In this document: positions 17,190-26,985 of the stretch, one piece after another | How positions within the stretch are numbered: position 1 is the stretch's first letter | How the letters are laid out: each line of letters starts with the position of its first letter | Assembly: GCA_020860905.1 (NCBI GenBank) | Contig: JAJBTJ010000053.1 | Location: forward strand, 1-37,725 | Direction: 5' to 3' | Source of the DNA: Parabacteroides sp. | Lineage (GTDB): Bacteria > Bacteroidota > Bacteroidia > Bacteroidales > Tannerellaceae | DNA length: 37,725 bases | Notes under the pieces: generated by a model | Seen by the model: only the letters and a program-made list of their open reading frames with translations | What the model was told of the DNA's origin: nothing | The model's database searches: none | Made by a program: the position numbers and the translations under genes

Positions 17190-20100
17190 ATGACTAAACA
17201 GAAGAAATTCATCACTTGTGATGGTAACCAGGCGGCTGCACATATCTCGTATATGTTCTCCGAAGTAGCTGCTATTTATCCCATCACACCGTCGTCTACC
17301 ATGGCAGAATATGTAGACGAATGGGCTGCAGCGGGCCGTAAAAACATTTTCGGCGAAACCGTACTGGTACAGGAAATGCAATCGGAAGCCGGTGCGGCCG
17401 GCGCCGTTCACGGCTCTCTCCAGGCCGGTGCGCTTACCACGACGTACACGGCTTCGCAGGGATTGTTGCTGATGATTCCGAACATGTACAAGATTGCCGG
17501 CGAATTATTGCCTTCGGTATTCCATGTGTCGGCCCGTACATTGGCTTCGCACGCTCTTTCCATTTTCGGCGACCATCAGGACGTAATGGCTTGCCGCCAG
17601 ACCGGTTTCGCTATGTTGGCTGAAGGCTCGGTACAGGAAGTGATGGACCTGGCTGCCGTTGCCCACTTGTCGACGATTAAATCGCGTGTTCCTTTTATCA
17701 ACTTCTTCGACGGATTCCGTACTTCGCACGAAATCCAGAAAATCGAAATGTTGGAAAACGACGACCTGGCTCACCTTATCGACCAGGAAGCGTTGGCCGA
17801 ATTCCGCGCCCGTGCCCTGAATCCGCAAAACCCCGTGATGCGCGGTATGGCCGAAAACCCGGAAACCTTCTTCCAGCATCGCGAAGCTTGCAATAAATAT
17901 TACGATGCCGTTCCCGAAATCGTGGAAGGCTATATGAAAGAGATTTCCGAAATCACCGGACGTAAATACGAATTGTTCAGCTATTACGGAGCCGAAGACG
18001 CCGACCGCGTGATTATCGCGATGGGTTCGGTTACCGAAGCTGCCCGCGAAGCTATCGACTACCTGGTATCGAAAGGCGAGAAAGTAGGGTTGGTTGCCGT
18101 TCATTTGTATCGTCCGTTCTCGGCCAAGCATTTTATGGCGGCTGTTCCCAAAACGGCGAAACGCATCGCTGTGCTCGACCGTACGAAAGAACCGGGTGCC
18201 AACGGCGAACCGTTGTATCTCGATGTGAAAGATTGTTTCTACGGACAGGCCGATGCTCCGGTTATCGTAGGCGGCCGTTACGGTTTGTCGTCGAAAGATA
18301 CCACGCCGGCGCAGATTCTTTCCGTATTCGAAAACCTGGCGTTGCCGATGCCGAAGAACGGGTTCACCATCGGAATCGTCGACGACGTTACGTTTACTTC
18401 CCTGCCCCAGAAAGAAGAAATCGCTTTGGGCGGCGAAGGCATGTTCGAAGCCAAATTCTACGGATTGGGCGCCGACGGTACGGTAGGAGCCAACAAGAAC
18501 TCGGTAAAGATTATCGGCGATAACACCGATAAGCATTGCCAGGCTTATTTCTCGTACGACTCCAAGAAGTCGGGCGGTTTCACCTGCTCGCACCTGCGTT
18601 TCGGCGATTCGCCCATCCGCTCTACCTATTTGGTAAATACGCCTAATTTCGTTGCTTGCCACGTACAGGCTTACCTGCGTATGTACGATATTTTGCGCGG
18701 TATCCAGCAAAACGGTACGTTCCTGCTCAATACCATCTGGAACGAAGAAGAAGTGGCCAAGAACCTGCCCAACAACGTAAAACGGGTATTGGCTCAGAAA
18801 AATATCACGCTCTATACCATCAATGCTACCAAGATTGCGGTGGAAATCGGTTTAGGTAACCGTACCAATACGATTCTCCAGTCGGCTTTCTTCCGGATTA
18901 CGGAAGTGATTCCGGTCGACCTGGCCATCGAACAGATGAAGAAGTTCATTGTAAAATCGTACGGCAAGAAGGGCGAGGATGTGGTAAACAAAAACTTCGC
19001 CGCTGTAGACCGCGGTAACGAATATGTAAAAGTAACGGTCGACCCGGCTTGGGCCAACCTGCCCGACGACGAAACGGTTAGCGACAACGCTCCCGAATTC
19101 GTGAAGAACCTGGTGCGTCCTATCAACGCGCAGATGGGCGACGACCTGCCTGTTTCTTCGTTCGTAGGAATCGAAGACGGTACCTGGGAAGCCGGTACGG
19201 CCAAGTGGGAAAAACGGGGCGTATCCGCATTCGTTCCTGTTTGGAATTCCGAAAACTGTATCCAGTGTAACCAATGTGCGTACGTATGTCCTCACGCTTG
19301 TATCCGTCCGTTCGTATTAGACGAAGCCGAACAGGCTGCCGCTCCTTTCACCGATACGTTGAAAGCCGTAGGCAAACAATTCGCCGGTATGACGTTCCGT
19401 ATCCAGGTGGGCGTACTCGACTGTCTGGGTTGCGGCAACTGCGTGGATGTTTGTCCGGGTAAGAAGAACGCCGGCAAGGCGCTTACGATGGTGCCGCTCG
19501 AAACGCAATTGAACCAGGAAGCGAATTGGGAATATTGCGTAAACGAAGTGAAATCGAAACAGGATTTGGTCGACATCAAGTCGAACGTGAAGAACTCGCA
19601 GTTCGCCACTCCGTTGTTCGAATTCTCCGGCGCTTGTTCCGGTTGCGGTGAAACGCCGTATGTAAAACTGATTTCGCAGTTGTTCGGCGACCGTCAGATG
19701 GTTTCGAACGCTACGGGTTGCTCGTCTATCTATTCGGGTTCCATTCCTTCCACTCCTTATACCAAGAACGAAAAAGGCCACGGTACTGCCTGGGCTAACT
19801 CGCTGTTCGAAGATTTCTGCGAATTCGGTATGGGTATGGAGCTGGCCAACGAAAAGATGCGCGAACGTATCGTAAAACTGATGACGCAAATCGTCGAAGA
19901 AGGCCAGCATGCTCCGGCCGAAGCGAAAGAGGTATTGAAAGCCTGGATCGAGAACCGCAACGATGCCGATAAAACGAAAGAATTGGCTCCCCAGGTGGAA
20001 GCGGTTATTGCACAGGGTGTTGCCGGAGGTTGCCCAGTTTGCAAGCAATTGAATGAGCTTTCGCACTTCCTGGTAAAACGTTCGCAGTGGATTATCGGTG

Positions 20101-20753
20101 GCGACGGCGCTTCGTACGATATCGGTTTCGGCGGCTTAGACCATGTACTAGCTTCGGGCAAGAACGTAAATATCCTCGTATTGGATACCGAAGTGTACTC
20201 CAACACGGGCGGACAGGCGTCGAAGTCTACTCCGGTAGGCGCTATCGCCAAATTTGCCGCAGCCGGCAAACGGGTACGTAAAAAAGACCTCGGCCTGATT
20301 GCTTCTACCTACGGATACGTATATTGTGCCCAAATCGCTATGGGTGCCGACCAGGCGCAAACCTTGAAAGCTATCCGCGAAGCCGAAGCATACGACGGCC
20401 CGTCGATTATCATCGCGTACGCTCCGTGTATCAACCACGGCTTGAAGAAGGGTATGGGTAAGGCGCAGGCCGAAGAAAAAGCGGCGGTAGATTGCGGTTA
20501 CTGGCATTTGTGGCGGTACAACCCGATGCTCGAAGCCGAAGGCAAGAACCCGTTCACACTGGATTCGAAAGAACCGCAGTGGGATAAGTTTCAGGACTTC
20601 CTGAAAGGCGAAGTGCGTTTTGCCTCGGTAATGAAACAATATCCTGCCGAAGCCGGCGAATTGTTCCAGGCTGCCGAAGAAAACGCCAAGTGGCGGTACA
20701 ACAACTACAAGCGGCTGGCGCAGCAGCAGTGGGGTGTCGAGATAAAAGAATAA
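17190..20753 (+). CDS. nifJ: Pyruvate:ferredoxin (flavodoxin) oxidoreductase
   Basis: 1187 aa; YPITPSSTMAE, two ferredoxin motifs CIQCNQCAYVCPHAC and CLGCGNCVDVCPG, TPP region GGDGASYDIGFGGLDHVLASG. Confidence 0.97.
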   Translation: MTKQKKFITCDGNQAAAHISYMFSEVAAIYPITPSSTMAEYVDEWAAAGRKNIFGETVLVQEMQSEAGAAGAVHGSLQAGALTTTYTASQGLLLMIPNMYKIAGELLPSVFHVSARTLASHALSIFGDHQDVMACRQTGFAMLAEGSVQEVMDLAAVAHLSTIKSRVPFINFFDGFRTSHEIQKIEMLENDDLAHLIDQEALAEFRARALNPQNPVMRGMAENPETFFQHREACNKYYDAVPEIVEGYMKEISEITGRKYELFSYYGAEDADRVIIAMGSVTEAAREAIDYLVSKGEKVGLVAVHLYRPFSAKHFMAAVPKTAKRIAVLDRTKEPGANGEPLYLDVKDCFYGQADAPVIVGGRYGLSSKDTTPAQILSVFENLALPMPKNGFTIGIVDDVTFTSLPQKEEIALGGEGMFEAKFYGLGADGTVGANKNSVKIIGDNTDKHCQAYFSYDSKKSGGFTCSHLRFGDSPIRSTYLVNTPNFVACHVQAYLRMYDILRGIQQNGTFLLNTIWNEEEVAKNLPNNVKRVLAQKNITLYTINATKIAVEIGLGNRTNTILQSAFFRITEVIPVDLAIEQMKKFIVKSYGKKGEDVVNKNFAAVDRGNEYVKVTVDPAWANLPDDETVSDNAPEFVKNLVRPINAQMGDDLPVSSFVGIEDGTWEAGTAKWEKRGVSAFVPVWNSENCIQCNQCAYVCPHACIRPFVLDEAEQAAAPFTDTLKAVGKQFAGMTFRIQVGVLDCLGCGNCVDVCPGKKNAGKALTMVPLETQLNQEANWEYCVNEVKSKQDLVDIKSNVKNSQFATPLFEFSGACSGCGETPYVKLISQLFGDRQMVSNATGCSSIYSGSIPSTPYTKNEKGHGTAWANSLFEDFCEFGMGMELANEKMRERIVKLMTQIVEEGQHAPAEAKEVLKAWIENRNDADKTKELAPQVEAVIAQGVAGGCPVCKQLNELSHFLVKRSQWIIGGDGASYDIGFGGLDHVLASGKNVNILVLDTEVYSNTGGQASKSTPVGAIAKFAAAGKRVRKKDLGLIASTYGYVYCAQIAMGADQAQTLKAIREAEAYDGPSIIIAYAPCINHGLKKGMGKAQAEEKAAVDCGYWHLWRYNPMLEAEGKNPFTLDSKEPQWDKFQDFLKGEVRFASVMKQYPAEAGELFQAAEENAKWRYNNYKRLAQQQWGVEIKE

Positions 20754-20774
20754 CGTTGATTTGTTCCAGTATAT

Positions 20775-20811
20775 AAAAGCCCGTCCGGGAGATACCGGAC
20801 GGGCTTTTTTT
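20775..20811 (+). terminator. Strong intrinsic terminator after nifJ
   Basis: AAAAGCCCGTCCGG (20775-20788) gagata CCGGACGGGCTTTT (20795-20808), 14-bp perfect stem with T-run. Confidence 0.9.
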
Positions 20812-21040
20812 ATTTTCATTCCGGGTTGAATGCTCGCCGCCGCGCAATATGTTTCATTTTTTTATAGGTAGGGTGAAATCTTGTTTTATATCCAAACAAT
20901 GAAGGAAACTGTTTAAAATGCATACGGGATGCGGAGGACGGAATTAATTTATTCAACTTCGGAAGACATACTTTTTCGAAGGGAGGTCGGGTTGAAAGCA
21001 TATTCCCAACGAAGACTGTCTGAACGCAAAAAGTTTTTTC

Positions 21041-21934
21041 CTACTGTTTCTTTATAGAAAAATCGGCAAAACGGATTTCCTCGTCACGCAGTTGGTTCTG
21101 CCAACTCCGGTTTTCACCCAAATACCGGTAGATACCCCATTTAGGACGGAGCCCGATGCAATCGGTACGCCACATATCCATTTTTTTCGGGTTGAGTTTT
21201 AAAAGAACTTTTCCGTCTTTCAGGCGTGTAATTACCACTTCGTACGAACCGTTTTCTCCAAAAAGGACTTTTTCTTCTACTTCTACCCAATTTCCTAAGA
21301 AATCGGCCAGGTTGGTACTGGCTAACGTGGTAGTGCCTTCTCCCCGTTTGTCATAACGAACCCGCAATTCTTGTCCTCCTTTATTGCCGGAATAAGCAGT
21401 TAGTGTAAGGAGCGGTGAACCGACATCTGCCGTATTCGCCGGATTGTCGATGCCTTTCAACTGGTGTAAATGTGAGAACTTGGTGGTGGTCTGGAATCCG
21501 GCCGGCAAGCGGAATTTCCAACGGAATACTATCATTTCCCCCGACTGTCCGACCAGGTTTTCCGGAGATTTATTGTCCGTCTTTATCTCATTTCGCTGAC
21601 GATCTGTGATGTTCTCCAATCCCCGGTCGTCGTCTATTGCGGCATGGATAAAAAAGGAAAATACATATTCGTTTAACTGGCTGTCATATACTTGCTGGAT
21701 ATGTTGGAAATGTTTCGTTTGGTGCACCCGTGAAGAATCGGGAGCCTCGTGATTATAGCCGGCACGCTTAATCAACTCGTACGTTTTCTCGTTATTTCCG
21801 TCGGCAATCAAAGTTCCGTCTACGGTTTGTTGTTTGAGCGGAGGGATTTTGTCCATATTTTCCGAAGAGATTTCGGAACAAGCCAAAAGCGCTGCGAAAG
21901 CCAGTAGCGTTAAAAATACAGCTTTTATTTTCAT
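21041..21934 (-). CDS. Predicted jelly-roll polysaccharide lyase-like lipoprotein
   Basis: 297 aa; lipobox ALLAC; RQRNEIK, FSHLHQLKG, LRPKWGIYRYL and IRFADFSI motifs reminiscent of jelly-roll lyases (PL7/PL13/PL20-type fold); exact family uncertain. Confidence 0.6.
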   Translation of the reverse strand: MKIKAVFLTLLAFAALLACSEISSENMDKIPPLKQQTVDGTLIADGNNEKTYELIKRAGYNHEAPDSSRVHQTKHFQHIQQVYDSQLNEYVFSFFIHAAIDDDRGLENITDRQRNEIKTDNKSPENLVGQSGEMIVFRWKFRLPAGFQTTTKFSHLHQLKGIDNPANTADVGSPLLTLTAYSGNKGGQELRVRYDKRGEGTTTLASTNLADFLGNWVEVEEKVLFGENGSYEVVITRLKDGKVLLKLNPKKMDMWRTDCIGLRPKWGIYRYLGENRSWQNQLRDEEIRFADFSIKKQ

Positions 21935-21938
21935 GGGG

Positions 21939-22925
21939 TTATTTGATATAGTTTATTAGGAAATCTACCGATTTGAAGAAAATTTCTTCCATCTTATCGG
22001 AGGTTTTTGAACTTACGTTATGGTCATAATATTCATACTTTAACAAGTAGCAAACTCCCCCCTTTTCCGTTAATGCCGTTGCAAACAGTTCACTTTGCTC
22101 GCACTCCACTGTTACGTCGCAGGTTCCACATACTAACATGCAGGCCGGAACCTGCTTTTTCGGAACTAAATGAACAGGGGAGGCTTCACGCAACACATTC
22201 GCGTCCCGGTTACAGAAATAGGCGATGCGTTGAGCGTCTTTGGTATTTCGGATAAGGGACGCTTTTTCCAAATCGTAAATGCCGGAATAACCGACAAAGG
22301 CTTTCGTTCCAGTAGTAGTCATAGCCGCTACAGCCGCCAGGTGCGCCCCGGCCGAAGTACCCAGAAAGCCGAAACAGTCGGGGTTGATATGCAGTTCTGT
22401 TGCATGCGCTTGGATATATTTCACCGCATCCCGGATATCCTGGAGGGAAACCTTTACCGTTACACCGGCCTGTGGCGCTAATGAATAAGAAACACGAACC
22501 CCGGTAATCCCTTTTTGTTTAGCAAGATAGTGCGACAAGGATTTGGATGAACTGTTATTTCCTCGTGCCCATCCGCCTCCGTGGATATAAATTACAAACG
22601 GGGCCGGTTTATCCGTCCTGGCAAAATCAACTGTGAGGGTCAATTCATATGTTTTATGTTTCTTAAAAACGAAATCTTTTGTCGTCACGCCCTTATGGTC
22701 TTTGCTATTTAAACGTTCCGGTTTGTAGGTATAGGGAACCATTCCGTCCGGGAGGGTATCCACATTTATCAATCCGACGTATTTCTTTGCATACACTAAG
22801 GCATACGACCCGTCATCATTTTGCGTCATCTTCATTCCGTAGCGGTTAGATAACTGCTTGGGCGTTTCTTGTGCAAAACAAAAAAAGGAAAACAGGCATA
22901 AGTAAAAAATCAGTTTCAGTTTCAT
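21939..22925 (-). CDS. Alpha/beta-hydrolase, carboxylesterase-like, secreted
   Basis: 328 aa; signal peptide (FFCFAQ), IYIHGGGWARGN oxyanion motif, GTSAGAHLAA nucleophile elbow, late DHN. Confidence 0.85.
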   Translation of the reverse strand: MKLKLIFYLCLFSFFCFAQETPKQLSNRYGMKMTQNDDGSYALVYAKKYVGLINVDTLPDGMVPYTYKPERLNSKDHKGVTTKDFVFKKHKTYELTLTVDFARTDKPAPFVIYIHGGGWARGNNSSSKSLSHYLAKQKGITGVRVSYSLAPQAGVTVKVSLQDIRDAVKYIQAHATELHINPDCFGFLGTSAGAHLAAVAAMTTTGTKAFVGYSGIYDLEKASLIRNTKDAQRIAYFCNRDANVLREASPVHLVPKKQVPACMLVCGTCDVTVECEQSELFATALTEKGGVCYLLKYEYYDHNVSSKTSDKMEEIFFKSVDFLINYIK

Positions 22926-22949
22926 GCGATTACTGGATTAGGTAAATTC

Positions 22950-24155
22950 TTATTCGTTTTTCTTTAAAACCAGATACAACAGTGTTTCCATATTCGACGA
23001 ACTGTACTTCAATCCGATGTGTTTTGCCGTATCGAGGTATTGGGGGTTATTCAGCGCTATGCCTGCTTCATAAAGCAAGATTGCTGCCCGGGAGGAGTCG
23101 AAAGGTTTGATTTGCTTGAATTTCCAACTTTCCGGATGGAGGTAATAGGGATACAAATACGCTACAGCCTGGGATGCCGCTTTTCCATTTGAAGCAGGGG
23201 TATTCCATAAATTGATTCCTATTTGGCTGGTAATTTGGTTGGCTTCCATCAGCGCTTCTAAGGCAAAAGTAGAATAATGCAAAGAAAGTGTACGTTTTAA
23301 TTCTTGCGGTAGCGAGCCGTCGTCTGCCAACTGTGCCCCTATTTTCGGCAGGATGTTTTGTTCGGCGACTTCCCGGATGCGGTCTGTTCGGTCCAGGTAA
23401 GCTAATACCATCAAGTGGATGGCTTCGTACCATAACCCATGATTGTTTCCGGCGTGCGCTTCTGTTTGCCCCTGCGTACTGTTTTCCATCCAATAACAAA
23501 AAGCGGCAGCCCATTCATCCAGCTTTTTATTGTCCGAAGAAGGCCATCCGGTTGAAAGTTCTATCAGCTTGGCTACTCCTAAGGCACGGCAGAAACGGCG
23601 CGAATCGATAAACCCTGCGGCACGTATTTTTTTTATACCCGGTATGTGTTGGGCATACGTCATATTCGGATTCATACCCAACTTCGAGTCGATAAACCAA
23701 GTTCTCAACAGGTTGGCACACGCGTCGGCATATACTTCTTTCCCGGTGATATAGTAAAGTATTCCCAGGCAAGAAACGGCATCGCCCAACAGGTTCGCAT
23801 TTTCACGTTCCGGATATTCGTAAACTTCCGGATTGCGTTCTCCGTCTTTCCGGATATAAGGCAATCCGTCTGCTTTCGTAGAGTCCGGCCACCAATAGGG
23901 TGCTAAAGTCATATAATCCCTCGGGTCTTTACTGGGAGGAAGTTTCTTTTTGGCCGTTACCGACAATAACGGCATTTTTAGATAGGGCGTTGCCTTTTTT
24001 TCAATAAATTCGATGTATTGATTCACTGATTTATCTCCTTTTTGATAATCCGCCTTTAACTGATCGAGCAACGCCGCGTTAAACGGGCCTAAGGGAGCGC
24101 TTTTCAGTATTCCCCCGCAAAGGCATAGTACCCATACGAAAAAGATTCGTTTCAT
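22950..24155 (-). CDS. Alginate lyase-domain protein, PL38-like
   Basis: 401 aa; APYWWPDSTKADGLPYIRKDGERNPEV, NNHGLWYEAIHLMVLAYL; signal peptide. Confidence 0.75.
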   Translation of the reverse strand: MKRIFFVWVLCLCGGILKSAPLGPFNAALLDQLKADYQKGDKSVNQYIEFIEKKATPYLKMPLLSVTAKKKLPPSKDPRDYMTLAPYWWPDSTKADGLPYIRKDGERNPEVYEYPERENANLLGDAVSCLGILYYITGKEVYADACANLLRTWFIDSKLGMNPNMTYAQHIPGIKKIRAAGFIDSRRFCRALGVAKLIELSTGWPSSDNKKLDEWAAAFCYWMENSTQGQTEAHAGNNHGLWYEAIHLMVLAYLDRTDRIREVAEQNILPKIGAQLADDGSLPQELKRTLSLHYSTFALEALMEANQITSQIGINLWNTPASNGKAASQAVAYLYPYYLHPESWKFKQIKPFDSSRAAILLYEAGIALNNPQYLDTAKHIGLKYSSSNMETLLYLVLKKNE

Positions 24156-24197
24156 AATATAGAATAGATAAAAGGATAATATTGTTATTTATTTTAT

Positions 24198-24246
24198 GGA
24201 CGCAAATCCGGCAAATATCCCATAGAACGATGCGGAATTTGCGTCC
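24198..24246. repeat. Intergenic hairpin between SDR and PL38-like genes
   Basis: GGACGCAAAT-CCG (24198-24210) / CGGaATTTGCGTCC (24233-24246); no T-run in the minus-strand direction. Confidence 0.6.
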
Positions 24247-24271
24247 GGAAAATTGTATGTTGCGGTCTTCT

Positions 24272-25024
24272 TTAAGAAAAGAAGCAACCGCCGTTAATAT
24301 CGATGTTCGTACCGGTGAGGTAGGAAGATTCGGAACAGGCCAGGAAACAAACCAAGTCGGCTATTTCTCCGGCCGTACCTTCCCGGCGCAGGGCATACGA
24401 GGCTTTCATCCGTTCGCGGTTTTCGGGCGTATTGAAGCGGTCGTGGAAAGACGTAGCGATTGTACCCGGACAGATGGCATTGCAACGGATTCCCTGCGGG
24501 CCGAGTTCTTTCGCCATAGAACGGGTAAATGTCATCACCGCGCCTTTTGCTGCGGCATACATCGAAGCTCCGTTACCGCCTCCGTCGCGTGCGGCCAACG
24601 ATGAAAAGTTAATGATGGCACCTCCTTCTGACATCATCGGAACAGCTTCACGGGTACAGAGGAATACGGAGCGCATGTTTACATCCATCAGGAAATCGTA
24701 CCAGGCTTCGTCCTGTTCGGTAATTTTTTTACGGCCTACAATCCCACCTACTACGTTTACCAATACATCGACCTTTTCGCCGAAAGCCTGGTTACATTCG
24801 GTAAAAAGATGTTTCACCTCGGCAGCCTTGGTCATGTCGCCTTGAACGGCAATCGCTTTGCTTCCGGTTTTTTTAATCAATTCCAACGTCTCCTGTGCAT
24901 CGGAGGCATTATCAAAGTAGTTTATACACACATTAGCTCCTTCTGCCGCTAATTTTATTGCCACAGCGCGTCCTAAGTCACGTGCGCCACCGGTTACAAC
25001 GGCCACTTTTCCTTTTAATTTCAT
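24272..25024 (-). CDS. SDR family oxidoreductase, candidate DEH reductase
   Basis: 250 aa; VVTGGARDLGRAVA, NVVGG, YAAAKGAVM, CPGTIAT; placed within the polyuronate PUL. Confidence 0.85.
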   Translation of the reverse strand: MKLKGKVAVVTGGARDLGRAVAIKLAAEGANVCINYFDNASDAQETLELIKKTGSKAIAVQGDMTKAAEVKHLFTECNQAFGEKVDVLVNVVGGIVGRKKITEQDEAWYDFLMDVNMRSVFLCTREAVPMMSEGGAIINFSSLAARDGGGNGASMYAAAKGAVMTFTRSMAKELGPQGIRCNAICPGTIATSFHDRFNTPENRERMKASYALRREGTAGEIADLVCFLACSESSYLTGTNIDINGGCFFS

Positions 25025-25046
25025 GATTGATTTGTTTTAAAAAAGT

Positions 25047-26513
25047 TTATTTATCGAGTTGTTTAATTTCTCCTACAGTTAAAAATACAGCGCCTAACGA
25101 TAGTGGTACTAAAGCACTTAACAGGCTGAATAATAAAATCCAGTTTGTAATATAACTGGCAAAAAGAATCGCTAAAATAGTGCCCAGTACAGCCGCAGTA
25201 CCTCCCAAGCCTGCCAACGAACCTACCGATTTGCCGCAGTGCAAGTCGCTCGGAATCGTTTGTAAGTTTGTTATAAAAAACTGGAAGCCTCCCAGTACGA
25301 GCGCCATAAAGAAAATGGCTACCGGAACGGAAGTCGACAGAATGGCGGCCAGAATAGACGGAACGATAATCAGTCCGCCGAGCAACATGGCTGCTTTACG
25401 GGCATAATTCACCGTGTGTCCCCTGTGTATCAGCCAACCGGAATACCATCCTCCGGCCACACTTCCCAACGCCGCGCCCACATAAGGAACCCAAGCGGAA
25501 AATGCCACTTCTTTTATATTCAGATGGAATACGTCGGCAAGGTAGAGCGGCAGGAATGTAACGAACATCCACCAGATAGGATCGAGGAAGAACCTTCCCA
25601 GAATAACCGACCAATTCTTTTTTACCCGCAACAATTCGCCCCAGCTTTTGCCCTTATCTTCCGATTTTAACTCCTTTTCGGGTTGGCCGCTCAAGATATA
25701 CGTGCGTTCTTCTTTTGTAATCCAGGGATGTTTTTTCGGACCTTCCTTATTAACAATCAGCCAGGGAATTAGCCAAATCAGCCCTAAGGCGCCGACTACC
25801 ACGAACGTAACCTGCCAGCCAAAAGCGATGAATAGCATCAAGATGATAATCGGAGCCAGGATAGAACCGATGGAGGCAGCAGCACCGAACAATCCCTGAG
25901 CGAAAGCACGTTCTTTCTGCGGGAACCACTCTGCATTGCTTTTCGTCGTACCCGGCCACGGACCGGCTTCGCCCAATCCCAACATCATCCGGCAGCATGT
26001 CAACGAGAAAATACCTCTCGAAAGAGATGCCAATGCATCCGCTGTTCCCCATACGAGTACGCTCCAAAAGAATCCCTTCCGGCATCCGATTTTATCATAG
26101 AGCTTTCCGGAAACAAGCTGGCTGATACCGTATGCTATCATAAAGAAGATTGTTATCCATCCCAATAAATCTTTGGCTTTCTGCGAAGCATCCGGATCAT
26201 TCCGGTCTATCAACCCGAGGTCGATGGCAATCCCTTCGCGGTTGGTGACGAACGTAACGCCCTCTTTCTCCTTTAGCTGTACAGCAGATGCTTCTATGAA
26301 ATTTTTCTTTCCGTTGGCTGCTGTCAGGATATATTGCCTGCCCTCTAATACGGCCCGGTTGCCTTTAACATTCCGGGCTTCGGTTTCAGATACAAGCCGG
26401 TAGTCGATATTCGCTACCCACATATAGTTGAGCGTACCCCTGTCTAAGTAGTTGATAACGGTTACCAGCATGATTAATCCGATAACTATCCATCTGACTC
26501 CTTTTATCTTCAT
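25047..26513 (-). CDS. MFS transporter, hexuronate (ExuT)-like
   Basis: Start reassigned to MKIKGVRWIVIG (26513); INYLDRGTLNY, GKLYDKIGCRKGF, LGLGEAGPWPGTTKSNAEWFPQKERAFAQGLF. Confidence 0.85.
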   Translation of the reverse strand: MKIKGVRWIVIGLIMLVTVINYLDRGTLNYMWVANIDYRLVSETEARNVKGNRAVLEGRQYILTAANGKKNFIEASAVQLKEKEGVTFVTNREGIAIDLGLIDRNDPDASQKAKDLLGWITIFFMIAYGISQLVSGKLYDKIGCRKGFFWSVLVWGTADALASLSRGIFSLTCCRMMLGLGEAGPWPGTTKSNAEWFPQKERAFAQGLFGAAASIGSILAPIIILMLFIAFGWQVTFVVVGALGLIWLIPWLIVNKEGPKKHPWITKEERTYILSGQPEKELKSEDKGKSWGELLRVKKNWSVILGRFFLDPIWWMFVTFLPLYLADVFHLNIKEVAFSAWVPYVGAALGSVAGGWYSGWLIHRGHTVNYARKAAMLLGGLIIVPSILAAILSTSVPVAIFFMALVLGGFQFFITNLQTIPSDLHCGKSVGSLAGLGGTAAVLGTILAILFASYITNWILLFSLLSALVPLSLGAVFLTVGEIKQLDK

Positions 26514-26863
26514 ACTGTCGGGTGCATTAAGAAATCGGCCCGTACAGGGCTGAACGTATCGATCAACAGCCCGGCTTCCAGGCAAACACATCCGTGCCGT
26601 TCGTCGGGAGCCACGTAATAACCGTCGCCTGCGGAAAGAATTTCTTTTTTGTCACCTATGGTAAGTTCGAATTTTCCGCTTGCTACGTAAGTCGCCTGGC
26701 TATGATAATGTTCGTGCATGCTACCTACCGCTCCTGTGTCGAATTTTACTTTTACCATCATCAGCTGTCCGTCGTAAGCCATAACCTGACGATTTACTCC
26801 CGGGGCCGGATTCTCCCATTTCAATTTTTTTTCAAACTGAAAAATTTCACTCCTTGTTTTCAT
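26510..26863 (-). CDS. kdgF: Cupin protein, KdgF-like
   Basis: 117 aa; MHEHYHSQATYVASGKFELTIGDKKEILSAGDGYYVAPDERHGCVC; overlaps the MFS start by ATGA. Confidence 0.75.
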   Translation of the reverse strand: MKTRSEIFQFEKKLKWENPAPGVNRQVMAYDGQLMMVKVKFDTGAVGSMHEHYHSQATYVASGKFELTIGDKKEILSAGDGYYVAPDERHGCVCLEAGLLIDTFSPVRADFLMHPTV

Positions 26864-26985
26864 ACTTTTATCTATTAAAGGTTCGTGTTGTTATCTATAT
26901 AGGTTGTATCCTGTAAAAAGCATGGATAACCGGCTACACTTGCCGAAGCTGTAAAAAACTGTGCAACGCCAATTTTAGTTAGTCT

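Noticed and set aside
17505-18710. 401-aa minus-strand ORF
   Set aside because: Antisense shadow of the nifJ reading frame.
20816-21001. 61-aa ORF between nifJ and the PUL
   Set aside because: No signal of domain, RBS or conservation; treated as intergenic.
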